From contig NC_064472.1 of NCBI RefSeq assembly GCF_023343835.1, positions 8,857,469 through 8,921,468 of the forward strand: 64,000 nucleotides of DNA, given 5' to 3'. The notes beneath the pieces were generated by a model that saw only the letters and a program-made list of their open reading frames with translations, did not search any database and was not told the DNA's origin. A program made the translations under genes and the position numbers. Positions within the stretch are counted from its first letter, which is position 1. The number at the start of each line of letters is the position of its first letter. Of the stretch, positions 1-19,909 are shown in pieces. Source of the stretch: Lagopus muta. Taxonomy: Eukaryota; Chordata; Aves; Galliformes; Phasianidae.

Positions 1-5020
<5,020 letters not shown>

Positions 5021-5834
5021 TAACCACTTTTTTTTTTCCCCAAAGTTTAATGATGTATTAATTGTATTATTATTTATAACGAACAAGATTTGGAAAAAAA
5101 AAGTGGCAGTGAAACATTTCTGGTTCAGTCACAGCTTGCTGTGGAATGCGGAGCACTGTGTTAAACTTTGAAAGGAGCAGAATGAGCCTACTTCTTACTC
5201 AGGGCCCACCCATCCTACATGCACCTACAGCATCCCATTGGCTTGATTATGAGAGAACAGTTTTCTGCTTCACAGATGCTGTAACTCAACACTTATCCTT
5301 GCTCTGAAACCCTCCTTGTTCTGGGAGGATCATCCAGAGACAAGGTGGAATAGTCTGCTTTTTTTCTACAGTTCCAAGATTCCTACTCCCAAAATGCTGC
5401 CCTATAGATTGCAATTCAGAAAGGGAGAGGAGGAGACATAAACTTCTCTCCTGCTCTGATAGAGTGACCAAAGTGGTACAGAGTAATTCAGGTTGCTAGA
5501 TAGGAACCTGGTAGCTGGTGCCCAGCTCCCCAGAGCAGCTGGTGCAAGGAAAAGCAAGTTGGAATACTTCAGCCATAGAGCAGGGAGAAAGCTTGTGTTT
5601 GCAGTGGGACAGCAACACACAACTGGACAGGCAGAGGGTTTCTCATTGCCAAGACACTGCCTGCTCACACCCTAGAAAATCTGTTAACTCATTTGTGTTC
5701 TCCTCCTTTGATTACTTTTGCGGTGCATGCATTGGCAGAAGTGTTCCTAAACAGCCCTTAGATTTAAATCTCTCAGTCTTAACATGAGTTTCTCTACTGG
5801 GTACTTGATTTTACATTTTGAAGAGTTCAGTTAC

Positions 5835-5850
5835 TTTTTTTTTTTTTTTT
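5835..5850. repeat. T16 homopolymer
   Basis: Sixteen T in a row inside a DNAI1 intron. Not near a splice site. Confidence 0.9.
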
Positions 5851-7833
5851 ACTTTAGAAGTAAGCAAATTACTCTAAATAGGAATTTGAAGCAGCTGTCC
5901 CATTATTTTCCAGTAAGCAAAGAAATTTCTTTATATCCTTAGATAACTCATTTCTTTAACCTTTCATACTAAGCCATTCAAAACTTGTCTGTTCTGAAAG
6001 TTTTAGGCCTTGCTGCCATGGGCAGGGTTTCATGTCTAATATTATGTCTGTTTTTAAGCCTCATGTCCACCTCTGGATTTGGAGCCCCTTCTAATGAGCA
6101 CAGTAGGAATGTGCAGAGAGCACTGATGGTTAGGTGCTTCCCTAAAATCCTCCAGGTTCATACACACAGCTTCAGTTACAAAGATCCCTCCACTAAGTGT
6201 GTCCCAAGTCCTCCTCTGGAAAGAGTGCTCAGAGCTCCCTAGATACAGACTAACACTGTTGCAGCATGCAACTCCTGTTTTATCCCCTGCATAGAAAAGC
6301 CAGAAGGATTTACTCTGAAGTGGGTAGTATACTCCTAGAGCTGAGCACATCCAGGTAAGGCCACCTGGATGTTACACCTCTTGCCTGGGCCCCAGTGGCT
6401 GGCTGTGCTCACATAACTGAGTGATTCTGTTTCACACAGGAGGTGGGACATGCTGCATTAAAGCTCTTCTACATTAAGCTCCAGAGAAGTGCCACAGCTT
6501 GGATAAACTAAGAATCTGCAGATGGGTTCTGCTGACAACTCACCTGTGAAAGGGCTTTATGCAGCATTTCTGTGATTCAGCTGTGCTTACTTGTGTTCCC
6601 ACATCATAAGGCTGTTTTTTGGTTTTTTTTTCTCCTGTCCCTTGAATGTGTTGATATAACTGGTTAATAGTCACCTGGTATGACTTCTAAGACCTGCTTA
6701 GCACAGTGTTATTTCTACTTATTCCTTGCACTTCTTGGCTACAGCATGAAGTTGAGTTGAAATGACCCCTGAAATTGCCAGAACTGATATGTACTACAGG
6801 CAGGGTGAAAAATGACAAGTTTTATGTACATTCTTGTTTCCTTCTTTCAAGAGAAATTCCAAAGAGAAAGCAAGAAATAGAACAAAAAGGGTGCTTTGTT
6901 ACAATCCATGGCTTTATGCACAGCGAGGAAGAGTGAATGATTTGCTTGAAGTCCAGTTTTACAAGAGACTGATCTCTGAGTTTTATTTAGAATAAAATTA
7001 ATGATACCACAGATTTTCTACTTTGCAAATCCATTGTGCAAATATAGAATAAATGAAAGAGAACTTAATTAATCTTTTTGACAGGACTATCCAGAAGAAG
7101 TTATCAGACACTGGTAACTTTGACACTTCCAAAGCTGAGATCACAAAGTGAATAAATGAATTCTTATTTCCAGCTGGACAACTGGCAAGCACCACTCAAA
7201 ATCTGGATAGAAGACTTCAGATTTTAGCTAAGGAAGGTTGAGCTGCCTTGGCTGTGGTTCTCGTCTCTGTTAAAAACTGGCACGATCACTTTGGACAGGC
7301 CTTCTGAAACATTCACGTGTTCACATTGTCATCTTGGCTTGGTTTTGGGTCATCGGAAAGGTGTAAAACTGAGGAGGAATGAGGAAATTCTGCTGCTGGG
7401 AAGGTGTGCTCTCCCTCCTTATATTCATGCAGTGACTTTTGAGGAGAGCTGTCAGAATCATGGCAGGAATTTTTTGGTGGGGATGCAGTCTGGCACTGCT
7501 TCGTGGGGTGATTCTCACTGCTCCTGGGTTTGACTAGCAGTCACAGCCCACCCTTCTTTTGTGACCTGGAGCTGAATTGCTGAATAGGTCTGGGCCACCT
7601 TTGTCACTTGGGGTTAGTAACAACAACTAAAGGGAAATGGGCAGCTGCAAGACCTAATTTGCTAATGCTTTCAAAATGCTTTACAGTTATTCAGCAGAAG
7701 GAACAGATTATTGTTCAGTATTCCTGGAAGGCCGGGCTGTCAACAGTCTGTTTACCCAGAGGAATATATGAATGATTCTGTCGGTAAACAGCCTCAGGAA
7801 CAGATGCATTTTCCAGACTGCAAGGCTGTGTAT

Positions 7834-7849
7834 AAAAAAAAAAAAAAAA
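7834..7849. repeat. A16 homopolymer
   Basis: Sixteen A in a row. No retroposed gene body is recognised in front of it. Confidence 0.9.
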
Positions 7850-9660
7850 GCAGCACAATGGGGAATGCTGCATCCGTAAGATCCTTTGTGAAGGCAAGAG
7901 CCTACACAAGCTGCCCACAGTGTGGGCCTTGGCCTGGTGGAGGTGCTGGGAAGCAACTTCAAAGAAAGGCTGTAGAATAACTTGCGCTTAGATAGAGCGC
8001 CTCATGCAGACATCTTTCTGCCGGAACAGAGTAGTGTGCTGGCACACCTGTCTGCCTGTCCAGAGCACACGTCTGACCACTGAGACTCTGTTAGAATGTA
8101 TTGACTTGTTTTTGACTTGTATTGCACGGCTCGGACATGGCAGACAGTGAGGTGAGTTCAGCATGTCCTGACTGAGCTCCAGCAGCCCACCGCGCTCCTG
8201 CTTGGATGGGCAGAGGGTAGTATGAGGAATGTGCTCTGCTCCTGGATGCCCAGGGACCTGCTCTTTCCAGTTCTTGCATACACACACCAGCATACATGAC
8301 CTCTTTTTTAATATTATTTCTGTCTATACCCTAATGAATCTGGCATGTGCTGCAAGAAGAGTCACTAGCAGAAAATAAGACTCTGCAGGGTGCAGGAGGC
8401 TTCTTGCTGCAGACTCACAGAAAAGTTACTCCCATCAGTAGGCAAAGGCTTGTGGTTAGTCAGCAGTGCAACCTAATGAGAAAGAAGTAAATTATGTTAC
8501 GGATTTTGACCTGTCCTGCAGGAGCTTCTGTAAATGTGTTCCCTCAAAAAGTGATTAAAATGTCTTAGAAAACTCTGTCTCCTCTGAGTCGTAGTACTGA
8601 ATAAATACTCTCAAGGCCTTCTCACCCATTCCTAATGCAGAATTCCCTGGAACTGACTTTTCCAGGCAAAATCTCTTCTTTCACATAAGTCCTGCTCTGG
8701 GTTTAGAGAAGCTGCAACTAAAGCTTGATTCACTGAGCTAAGAAGTTATGTTTTGTTCTCACAGTACTCCAGTGGGAAATCTGCAGATTCATGAAAACAT
8801 CCAGTCCTCAGCCCACACTTCTCACTAATTTAATCTTTAGTTCTTTGTTCTTTTTATTAGCCCCAGGGTATTCTTATATTCACAACCAACTCCAATCTGC
8901 AGAGGTATTTTAATTCCCAGAGCTGGTCTAAGAATGAATCTTTGCCCTCTCTTTATTTCCTCAGACTCACCCACATGGTGTCTATTTTCATCTGTCTTCC
9001 TTTTCCTACCTAGATTGTAAACTCCTTGGGACACAGCCTTTTTGCCCTGCGTTCACACGAAACCATGCACTGCAGTGTTGTGCCCTGCGATGCTCTCTTT
9101 AGAGCTGTGTTGATAACAACGTGGTGCACTTAAGCTATTTGCTGGTTATTCTTGTTGGTTGAATCTTAGAGTATGAGAGATTGTGAGTGTTAGGACCTGA
9201 GGCTGCTCTAGGGACAGTAGGGAGACAGTAAGAAGAGAGATCTGGTGAGGTAGTGCGTTATTAACCCTTAGTGTGGGCTTTAGCTGGCTCCACAGTTATA
9301 CACAATACCCATGTTCCACTATGCAGAGTGATTTCACCCAACACAATTCACGCTGACAGCGTCACCTCACACTTGAAAATACTGACCTCAAAACCTGAAG
9401 CTGTCCAGGTCAGCTGCCTGTGCCTGTGTGATGTACGAGAGGCTCTCAGTACCAGTGCACCGAAGCATCAGTTTCCTGGAGGTCTTATGTAAAGCAGCAT
9501 GTTAGCAAATTGCCAGCTGTGGGCATGAAACATTAAACAATTTTTGGAAAGCTTTTTAAAATTCCTTCATAAAATTTGCCATTTGAAAGTACTGAATGTC
9601 TCTGTATTGTTGCTGTTGCTGTAAAGCCTGTTATTCATGTGGAATCTTCTCTGCCTGCAG

Positions 9661-9748
9661 AATGAGCTGGTTCATACAGATGTCATCAAGCTGTCAGCAG
9701 AGGGAACAACGATGCAGGGGCCAGAGGGTCTGCAGCTGCAAACAGTTG
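9661..9748 (+). CDS. DNAI1: DNAI1 coding exon 2 of 7 in window
   Basis: Follows a CTGCCTGCAG acceptor and ends before GTAGGAG. It is 88 nt: 29 codons beginning NELVHTDVIKL and including PEGLQLQTV, plus one base (phase 1) that completes a Gly codon with the next exon. This is the loop and beta-strand region between two WD40 blades, matching DNAI1 by recall. The EGTTMQGPEG stretch is the least conserved part, where the human protein has different residues around the PEGLQL core. Confidence 0.93.
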
Positions 9749-9934
9749 GTAGGAGCCCAAGTCCTCGCCATGCTGATAAATCGCTTACTCAAAACCTCTT
9801 ATCAGGCATTCTGGGGAACTAAATTGGGAATGGGATGTTGAGAAAGAGAAGGGCTAAAGAAGGATTACTCCTCCTGGCTTTGAACACGTAGTAGAGTAAA
9901 GTCTGTCTGTAGCAATGACCACTGACCACAGAGT

Positions 9935-10122
9935 GGTCAGGTGCTGGAATGGGGTGCCCAGGGAGGTGGTGAGGTCGCTGACCCTGGAAGTGCTCAAGGA
10001 AAGTTTAAAGATTGTTTAATTGAGGGACATGGATTAGTGGGAACTATTGATGGCAGGTGAACGGTTGGACTGGGTGATCTTGTAGGTCTTTTCCAACCTT
10101 GGTGTTTCTATGATTCTATGAC
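9935..10122 (+). mobile_element. CR1 LINE 3' end (5'-truncated)
   Basis: GGAATGGGGTGCCCAGGGAG, TGGACTGGGTGATCTTGTAG and the tail TTTCTATGATTCTATG are the characteristic avian CR1 3' region. About 190 bp, + orientation, in a DNAI1 intron. Confidence 0.9.
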
Positions 10123-10183
10123 ATCTTGGTGCAGACATGGCAAGGGAATTAGCTGTATTACAGAATTAAGTCAATTGTATTCC

Positions 10184-10204
10184 TCCTACCTCCTACCTCC
10201 TACC
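10184..10204. repeat. Three tandem copies of TCCTACC
   Basis: A perfect 7-bp unit repeated three times, about 60 bp after the end of a CR1 copy. Confidence 0.9.
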
Positions 10205-12252
10205 AAATGCTGGTCCGAACTGGCCAAATCAAAATGAAAAGCAACCTCTCCTGAGTGCACAGTTCACCCAGCCTACAGTGTGATGTGTCTCATATGGCTT
10301 TGGCTCTCTAAAAGCACATGCCTATTCTGAGCTACTATGTTAGACTCCCTCCATACAAGGTAGAGACTGCAGTTCTTCTAGGTTGAATCCCCTTATCCTT
10401 ACTATCCTGTGTTTGATATAGGAGGGGGCGAGTCAGCTGTGGAAGTCCCAGAGTACACAGGGAGCCTTGAGGATTCCACTGATCATCCTACTGTACCCAC
10501 TTTTTGCTCTTAAGCTGTGGTCTTGGTTTGGAGAAGGTCTTCCACTGCGTTTAGAAATGTTTCCAGGCTAGTAATTCCTGAATGTGTGTTTGTGGAAAGG
10601 TTTGCATTGCCACACAGATTGTAAGAGACCAGTGAAAGCTGAACACTGCAGAACTCCCAGAGGCACTGGGATTATTTGTTAGTGTTGCTGGGAAATGGAT
10701 TTTTCTAAGGCTTGCTTTGAATATTTAACAATCTATTTAAATGTTAAAAAAATGCAGACAGTATTACGGGGTTGAAACAACCTTAGCAATTCCTTTGAGG
10801 CCTACATTTTTTTAACGTTTAGGACATAAAGCTGTTTTCAGCTGCCTTTGCAGAAAGTTCTCCGAAATGACGTACTTCTGAACCTTCTCTGCTTGTTCTG
10901 ATTTCTCCTCTGATGATTTCTGTGCATTTTCCTTCTGGTCAGCAGATCCAGGTTGCTCTGGCACTCAGCAGACATCCCATTTTCTGCTCAAGAACCTTAC
11001 TGAAATTTTCTTTCACCACCATGAGAGTTTAGCTTCTTGGATGATGTTGCATCTGTTATGGGAGCGGAAACCAGAGGATGTCAAAGAATCACATCCCATT
11101 GTGATTGATGCCTGTTTTATGTATGGGTTGCAGCGCTGCTTGATTTGAGGCTTTTGTGAAGTAAGAAGAATCCTTGTGTGACTGCCAAAAGATTTGTTCT
11201 CAAATCACATTCTTTTCTGTTGGCTTTACTGAAGTGAGCCTGCTAAATGGCTTCTGAGCCAAGGACAAGAAAAGGCACAAGGAATTATCATGTTTCCTCT
11301 CTGGACCGTTTTAACACTTGAGAAAACATTTATGTTTTTGTGAAAACCAACCAATCAGAAGAGATTTGTTTTTCTCCAACGGGGCAGATCTGGTCCTCAC
11401 TACTCTTACATTTGCAAAACACTTGCTACTCCCTCTGTTGTGCTAGAGGATGATGATTTGCTGGAGGTCCACAGATGTAACTGGAGTCTTGGTGACCTTA
11501 GAGATGTTTGGAATCAAAGACAGACAGCAGACACAATAATAGGCTTGGTAGGACCACAGAGCAGTAGTGACTGATTGCAGAGTGCAGAGCTGATTTGTGT
11601 TCTGTGTCTAGCAATGTCCTCGAAGTTGTATCTGAGAGAGAAGTCTGAACCAGAAGCTGCAGTCTCTGATGGGGGCTGAGGTTGATCCCAAAGAGAATGA
11701 TGGAGACTCCCTTGGGTGCCCTTGCCTTTAGAGGCCATCTGGCAGGCGCTGCTAATCACAGGTCTGTGTCAGTTCTTCCTGGAGCACAGACTTATTTTTT
11801 GTACAGACAGAATTCTCAGAGGCAGTCTTAGGGCATTTGTTGCTTAGGGCAACAAATGTCCTGTGGCTGTTGTTATGCACGGCTTTGGGTTTCCTCACCA
11901 AGTGATCTTTATGGCCAGCTAAGGGACAGCCCAGTCCAGTGGGTAAAGCACGAGGCAACTGCTCCGAGAGCTAAATTTGCTACTGACCTCCTACGTGTAT
12001 TGCTTCAGGTCAGTTCACCCTTCTTTCAGTTCCGTTTCCCCTTTGTGTATGTTGTTTCTTCCTTGTTTTTGTCCTGGAGAAAGGCACAGTTTGGAAAGGG
12101 CTTTCAGAAGGGGCGGCTCTAACATTTTTGAGGAGCTTCTGCTAATAAATCACTTCTGGAAACTTTGGCAGTGTGCATGTATATTGGGCAGGGAGCATGT
12201 GCTGCAAAGATGAACCAATTTTCTCTATGACTCCTTTCTTTTTTTTTCACAG

Positions 12253-12332
12253 GCTGTGGGACATCTTTTGATTTTCACAAAAAGATAGACTATTTGTTTC
12301 TTGTTGGTACTGAAGAGGGAAAGATCTATAAG
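12253..12332 (+). CDS. DNAI1: DNAI1 coding exon 3 of 7 in window
   Basis: Preceded by a T-rich tract and CACAG, followed by GTAAGAATGG. With the base carried over from the previous exon it gives 27 codons, from [11 protein letters not shown] to [11 protein letters not shown]. The [12 protein letters not shown] strand is a WD40 blade element and is nearly identical to the mammalian DNAI1 sequence I recall. It ends in phase 0. Confidence 0.94.
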
Positions 12333-15300
12333 GTAAGAATGGCTTCTTTGTCTCTTGATTTACATCCCCTGACCCGTGCTTGTCTTTCAGGTTTGTCATC
12401 TGAACTGTTTGCACAGATAGCAACAAAGTACAACTTCAGAGGCTGGTCCTGCCCACAGATCACTGTGGTGAGCCTGACACCAACACAGAGCCCCATAGGG
12501 TCACAGGCAGCTCTTTGCACAGACCCAATTAAAGCATTATTCTGCAGAAACGTTTTTTCATGCAAACTGTGTCCCAGAATGCTTTGCAGATTGCAGCTGT
12601 GCAAGTGAGGCTCTAACCATGATCAGAGCAGAAGTTAAAAGGCATCGATCGTTTGTCCTTATGACTGTGGGAAATGGCAGGAAAAATCTCATCTCTTTTC
12701 CTTTTTAGACCTTTTGTGAGCAGTGAAACAAATGAAGCCTTTCTTCCTGTAGATTAATGTCCCCAAACCCTCCCTTCCACAATTACATCCCAGCTCCTTT
12801 CTCATTGCCCTTCTATCTCCAGTTTCTCACTGCCTCCCCTTATACTTCCTCACTCTTACCACCTCAGTGCTGTCTGACCTCAATGACTATGTCCCACCTC
12901 CATGCTATAGCCCACCTCCTGTTTGGTGTCTTCCTGCAGCCAAGTGCCAAACAGCTACTGTGGTGAGGACAGGGGCTGAGTTTTGATTGCCTTTGCCTGG
13001 TTGGGGGGCATTGCCCAGATGTTTGCATTCTGCAGCCATTCCTTTTTATGAAATGTGTAAGACTTTAATATTGCCAAGTCCTCTCTGCAGCCAACTTTGG
13101 CTAAAATTGCTGGGGAGGTCAAAAGTTGTCTGAGATGAGAGAAACAGACAGCAGAGACAGACTTTTTTTTTTTTTCCTTAAGAAAACAAGATAAAAATAG
13201 GAAGTTTTGATCTCTGAGTTAGCCCTGAAAATTAGGCTTGTTACTGCTTGTATTACTTATATAACTTTTGTTTGGCTTGCATTCCTCCAAGCTGGCTTTT
13301 TGGCTTTGTTAACATCATACTTACAGCCCTTCTGCATTAGGAATGCACCATCACTGGGAGGCTGGGATGCAGAACAGAACCATCCAGCTATGCTGCAAGT
13401 TCGTTTTGTCCTTCCTGCAAAATGGAAACAAAACAGAAAAAAAAGAATCCAAAGGGATTTGTATTCTGAAATGAATTTCAATCATGTAGGCAAAACAGAC
13501 GTAACAAATATGTATTCCTTCCAGAGAGATGAAGCTGAAGAAAATTTACTCTTCTTCTGGGTAATATCTAGGGAAGGTTTCTGATCACTGCTCACTTTCA
13601 TTTGACAAGACAGATGCAGAAGGGAGCTGGGAGCAGAGGGGTGCTGGGCAGATGGGTGATGGACAGTGATGTAGGTGCAATGGCTTTTCATTGATGCTTT
13701 CAAAGTACAATGCATCTGTTCAGTTACAGGCAGATGTTCTGAGTTGGCTGATTGCCTACCGTAGTTGGTACCTTGGGTATTGTACTCTGATTTGTTTGAA
13801 CACTGTTGCATCTAGTCCTGATCAAAATGCAGGAAGGAACCACAGGTTTTAGTTCCCTCTATGCTAGAGTGCTGCATGTGAGTACAAAGGTGGGTGTCAG
13901 TGTCAGGTGGGGCCATCAGTTACCTTTCAGGAGAAATGGCTGGACTGCTATCCAGGCTGAGTTACACAGTAGAGAAAATCCTCTGTGGACGTGGATCGAG
14001 TCAGAACAGAATTTGGTGGTGATTGCATTGGCAGAGCAGAGCTGTATGTCCTGCTTTCAACGATCTTCAGTGAAACAAGAGCTAGGAGAGTTTAAACATA
14101 GTGATCCCAGCCTTTGAATCCCAGGCATTTTAACCACTTACTGAGTGGACAAATGCAGAGAGAGGCTGTTGCACAGGATATTTTCTTTATTGATACTAAT
14201 GCTGATTTTGGGGTTATGATGAGGAACAAAGTATTCCTGTGGCATTGGTGGGCTTTAGAGAAATATGGGGCCACTGTCACATTGTGCCAACCACCGTGTC
14301 AAAGTCAGGTGTTGCCATGAGAAGGAGGAGGCAGTTGTCCATTAGATTGTACGGAATAACACAGAGATGAGAAATCTTCAGTGCCTAGACCTTTGCAGTA
14401 TCCACAAAAAATGTGGGGAAAGTGCTTGTAACCTCAGTGTTACCCAGGAGTTTTCTACAAGAAGTTTCAGAAGTTTTGGAATCAACAAGATGCTGCTGCT
14501 CCAGACATTTCTCAGGGATTATTGCACACTTTAATTCCAGCTCTTACTGAAAACTGCACATTTGAACCTTGCATGTTGTGTGAGCCAAGTATCAAACATG
14601 GAATGCTCTCTGCACAGGCTGAATTTTAGATTATTTATTAAATAAATTGAGAAATGAATTTCAGAGAGGCATTTTTCCAAAGACTGTGCATGTCCACAAA
14701 TAGCATTATAATATGTTAATTCTTCAGCTGCGGGATGATTACAGTGAATTTAAAAAATGGCTTAGTTAATAGCCCTTCTGAAGCCAAGAAATCATTATCT
14801 TAATTATACACAGAACCATCTATTGCCCTTTTACACAGAGGACAAATTGTTTCCGCGTTAATGTGATTTTGTCATGCAAAACTGCCTCTTTGCATATCAT
14901 GTTTGCTGTTTAGGAATTGTTTGGCTTTGGTGCCAGAAAGGATGGGTCTTTGAGACTGACGTTAGAACATTCAGCTTTTTGGTCAGAATTATTTTTTTGA
15001 TCAGCAGAACGTCACACCAAGCAAACTGTGATAAAATTTGAGCATTTTCATATGAGAGAGGGTTTTTCTTTCTCTCTTAGTTGGTTTGCATGAGGAAGAA
15101 ACAAGTTAAGGCAGCAAATCTCAGTGCAAGTCTGTACAGAAAGAAAGAGTGATTCTAATCTTAACAAAGATGTTTTCTCATGCTCTCATTCTCTTGTACC
15201 AAGCACCAGGACATTTGTATCTGTGTGGTTGGGCCAGGCAGTCCACAGCATGGGTCGCATTTGTGTTGGCAGTTTCTGAAGAGCAGCTGGGTGTCCTGAT

Positions 15301-17965
15301 CTGCCTGGGAATGCTGGCTGTGGGCTGTACTGTTTCTGCTGCCAGATACAGCACTCCTTTGAACAATGTTATTTATTGGATTTACCTTGAGCTCGTATTT
15401 CTGATAGTGAACTGTAGAAACACTCCACATTATAAGCACATGTATAACTGTCAATTCAACGTGGAAGCAGAGCAGTGTTGTGTCAGGTTAACATTTGAGA
15501 TAAGTTGAAATGCTTTTAATGAAGGTTATGAATAAACTGTGTTCCTTGCAGTTGTCCTTTCTTCCCAGTATTCCTCCCATTTGTTTTGTAACTTGTCGCC
15601 ACATATCTTATTACTTGTTTTCTGTGTTACTTTCTCGCTTTCCTGTCCCATCATAAAAATACAATTTACTATTCACACACACATACCACTATTGAAATAG
15701 GAGAAAAACACTTTCAGCATATTTGAGAAGCACTCTAGAGGATCAGAAAGGCTGCACAAATGCCTGCTCTCTGAATCAACTCATCCTCTTCAAAGCTGTC
15801 TTGTCAGAAGTTAAGCGTCACATTTTCCAGCAGTTTTGTTTTTCGCCTTGACATTTGTCTAATAATGGTATAGTTTTTAAAATGAATAGCAGGAGAAGAC
15901 TTTGCCAGCAGTTTTAGGTAACTCAGAAATTCTTATTCATGAAAGTCAAACTTCTTTCTGAACTAATTTCATGGTGTTCCTTCAAAGTGGGAAGTTACTT
16001 CCATGGTGTTCCTTCAAAGTTCCTTCTTCTTGGGAAGGCCATGGCTGTGTGTCACACATCAGAGATGTGTCACTGAAGGTCTGGATAGACATGGTGTGTA
16101 GGATCAGCAGTGCCAGAGCACAGGGTATAGCACACGGAGTTTGTTTTTCACAAATGACACCAGCCAGGCTGTGCAGAACCCCTTTTGCTGCTTATTTAAT
16201 GAGGTTTTTCAGGTCCCTGTCCTGACAAGGCCTGGAGCTCAGCTCCAAGCCAAACTTGCAGGCTGCAAACCCTGTGTTGAGGGTCAGAACATCCCTGAGT
16301 GTTTCCCACCGTACTGGTACTGGAGAGCTGCCTTGATCACAGACTCAACTTCAACAAGGCTCTAAAAACAGGGCACTAAGCATTACAGATCTGTTGGATG
16401 CTGACAGATCTTGTTAAGATCTCACTGATCAAAGCTGTCAGGTATTAAGGACCTTCAATCCACCTACTTGGAAAGACAACCAAATAAAGCAGCCTCTCTC
16501 TTGTGATGAATTACTTGTGACCTATTCTGTCTGTTCCCAGCAAAGTGACTTTCAAAACAAGCCAAGTATCAATTTTCCTGGTGACTGAACATTGTGAATT
16601 ATGAAGCAAAGTTATGGAACATGCCATTAAGGGTGATTTCGTTACCATAATTACATGAGAGCACAGTTGCTCAGAGCCAGAGTATGCATCAGACTGCAAC
16701 GAGCTGTAGGCACCATCAGTGAGTTTCAGATGGACATGAGCCCCATTCCTGTTTCTGCTTCCTGCCATGGCCACCCTCCTGGGGATGGTAGAGCTGATGC
16801 AATGCGCAGACTTCAGCACTCCTAATCCTGTACCTGTCCTTAACACACAAGGATATTGTAAACAAAGCAGGTGAGAGTTACCAGACAGTGAATGTCATGT
16901 GCAGTAAGTAGTTAAGCCTCCTGATTAGTTAGAGCTTTGGTTTGCAGGATTTAAAGTCATGCAACACTTCAGCAATCCTGCTGCTCGGGCAGATGATGTT
17001 TTTGCTGCATTCCGTGGGGAGTAGAGAAAGGTGCTCAAAAGTCCTTGTAGTGACAGTACTGAGGCAGACTGACAGAAAATCCTCAGACCAACCCAAACTT
17101 GCAGTGTAGATATGGCTTGCGTATGACAAAACAACCAAGAGAGTATTACTTGTAAGTGGGGATCCTTGTGGCTGATGAAGAAGCCTTCTGTGGGAGGAGG
17201 GTGGGCGAAGATAACCTCATTTTTCTGTGAACATGGAACTGGCAGGATCCTGATCGAGTCCCATATTCTGTTAGTGCCAGCAAGTGGATCATCATTTCTC
17301 CTCCCTTTCATGAGCTCACATAGCCATAGTAGAGCACAGGGCGGCCCAGCAGCCCAATTCCTCAGTGCTGGACAGCCTCCAGGGTTCTCACATCCTGCAG
17401 GGAAGTCATGAGCAGCATGGGAAGAGACACAGGGCAGGGCTGTGTGGTGGGGCATGCTGCTGGGTCAAGCTGTTACAGGATGGTGGCAGAGAAAGGGCTG
17501 TAGATGTATTCCTAAAACTTGTTAAGAGCCAAAGGGTCTGATAGATCCTCCTTGTGCTGAGAATGCCATTACTGGAGGTTTTAATTGGAACAGTCCAAAT
17601 GCACACTGCTGGTGTGCTCCTGTGCAACATGAGAGTCATTTTCCCCTGCCTTTCTGAGAGCCCATTACAGAGGCACTGCAGGAGGTGGGGGAGCTCCTAC
17701 TGTGGAGAATGGGCTCTGTACGCTGCCTCCAGCTTTAAATCCAGCCTATTCCCATCTGTATGTCTGGCTCAATATTGCCTGCAGTTGGGGTGAAACAGCA
17801 TGTGCTAAATGATGTTTGTAGCACTTCTGGGTACCAGCTGCCTTACCCCAGCCAGCCCAGATGAGCCTGGGAGGCCATACAAATATTTGCACACACCTTT
17901 CTCTGGGAATACAAACTCTGGAAGAAGGTCTAGCTCTGATTACTGACTAGTTCTTTCCATTGCAG
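12333..17965 (+). other. DNAI1: DNAI1 intron, 5.6 kb
   Basis: Bounded by GTAAGA and TTGCAG. No coding signal recognised. Contains a 19-bp direct repeat at 15970/16002 and an AT-rich patch at about 14620-14910. Confidence 0.8.
15970..16020. repeat. 19-bp direct repeat
   Basis: CATGGTGTTCCTTCAAAGT occurs at 15970-15988 and again at 16002-16020, identical, with a 32-bp period. Confidence 0.9.
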
Positions 17966-18114
17966 TGTTCAAAATGCTATTCAAACCAGTTTCTGGATGT
18001 GTTTGAAGCCCATCACATGGCTGTGGATTCAGTCAGCTGGAATCCCTACCACTTGAAAATCTTTATTTCCTGCAGCTCTGACTGGACAGTCAAGATCTGG
18101 GATCACACCATCAA
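17966..18114 (+). CDS. DNAI1: DNAI1 coding exon 4 of 7 in window, full WD40 repeat
   Basis: Follows TTCCATTGCAG and ends before GTAGGT. It is 149 nt, starts in phase 0 and leaves two bases (AA) of a Lys codon. It encodes a nearly complete canonical WD40 repeat: [14 protein letters not shown] in the GH position through [16 protein letters not shown], with the WD dipeptide near the end of the blade. This is the strongest single family signature in the window. Confidence 0.96.
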
Positions 18115-19044
<930 letters not shown>

Positions 19045-19909
19045 TGATTTTCTCAGCAGACTGAGAAAATGTCAAGGGAGATGAAGGCCAAGTATGAGGA
19101 CAGGTCAGCCCAATCCTGGCCAGGCAGATCTGGGAGCTGAGGTTTGGCCAGCAGGATTCCAGTCCAGTGACTGAAGCTGGTTTGTCTGAGGCTTGCCTGG
19201 GCTCCATAGAGAGGCCCCAAAACTATTAATTCCATTTTTTATCAACCTGATTTCAGAGGACACGGATGTCCAATGGAGCTGAGAAAACCTAGGCAGCAGC
19301 ATTTCTTACTCCTCCTACCCACGGGCCTTGCCACACTTACAAAAGCAACCGGGCCAGCTGTGCAGCAAACTGATGTTAAATCACAAATTGGTGAGCTCTT
19401 AGCAGATACCGAAGATCAGCTGCATGTCTTGTGAAGCTTGACAAAACCTTCATAGATGGATATGGCCATTCTTCTATAAGCATGAATCCTTCTTGGTGGG
19501 ACCGTACCCCAGAGATGGTGATTCTTAGAAAGGAAAAATAGACAGGAGCCTGGGAACAGACTGTTTTTCCTATGTTCTCCTGCTGTTAGCATGCATATTG
19601 CTAGGCATGCATTATTTACTCTTTCCTGATGCTGCTCTCTCTGCACTGAGATGAGTGTTGCAAGCACATGCAAGTCCCAGCTTCTTCATGCTGATGACAT
19701 CAAAGGGGATGTACTGCTTGCAGTGGTACATGCCAAGAGAAAAACATTTAACTTCCTCTGTGTGAAAACAGCTCATTAATGAGTGCTTCCCTGGAGATGG
19801 ATGGATGGTGCTCAGGAGAAGAGCACCTCCAGCATGAGCTGATACCCAGGCATTGATTCAAGGTACAGGGAAGCAGCAGAATTAAGTGAATATATACTTA
19901 AAATGTTAC

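Larger units (their letters stand above)
9749..12252 (+). other. DNAI1: DNAI1 intron, 2.5 kb
   Basis: Bounded by GTAGGA and CACAG. Contains a CR1 3' end and a small 7-bp tandem repeat, both listed separately. Nothing else is recognised. Confidence 0.8.

Noticed and set aside
7834..7849. A16 tract as the tail of a processed pseudogene
   Set aside because: No gene-like body or target-site duplication seen in front of it.
16925..17455. 176-codon - frame
   Set aside because: Intronic, no domain, no supporting signals.
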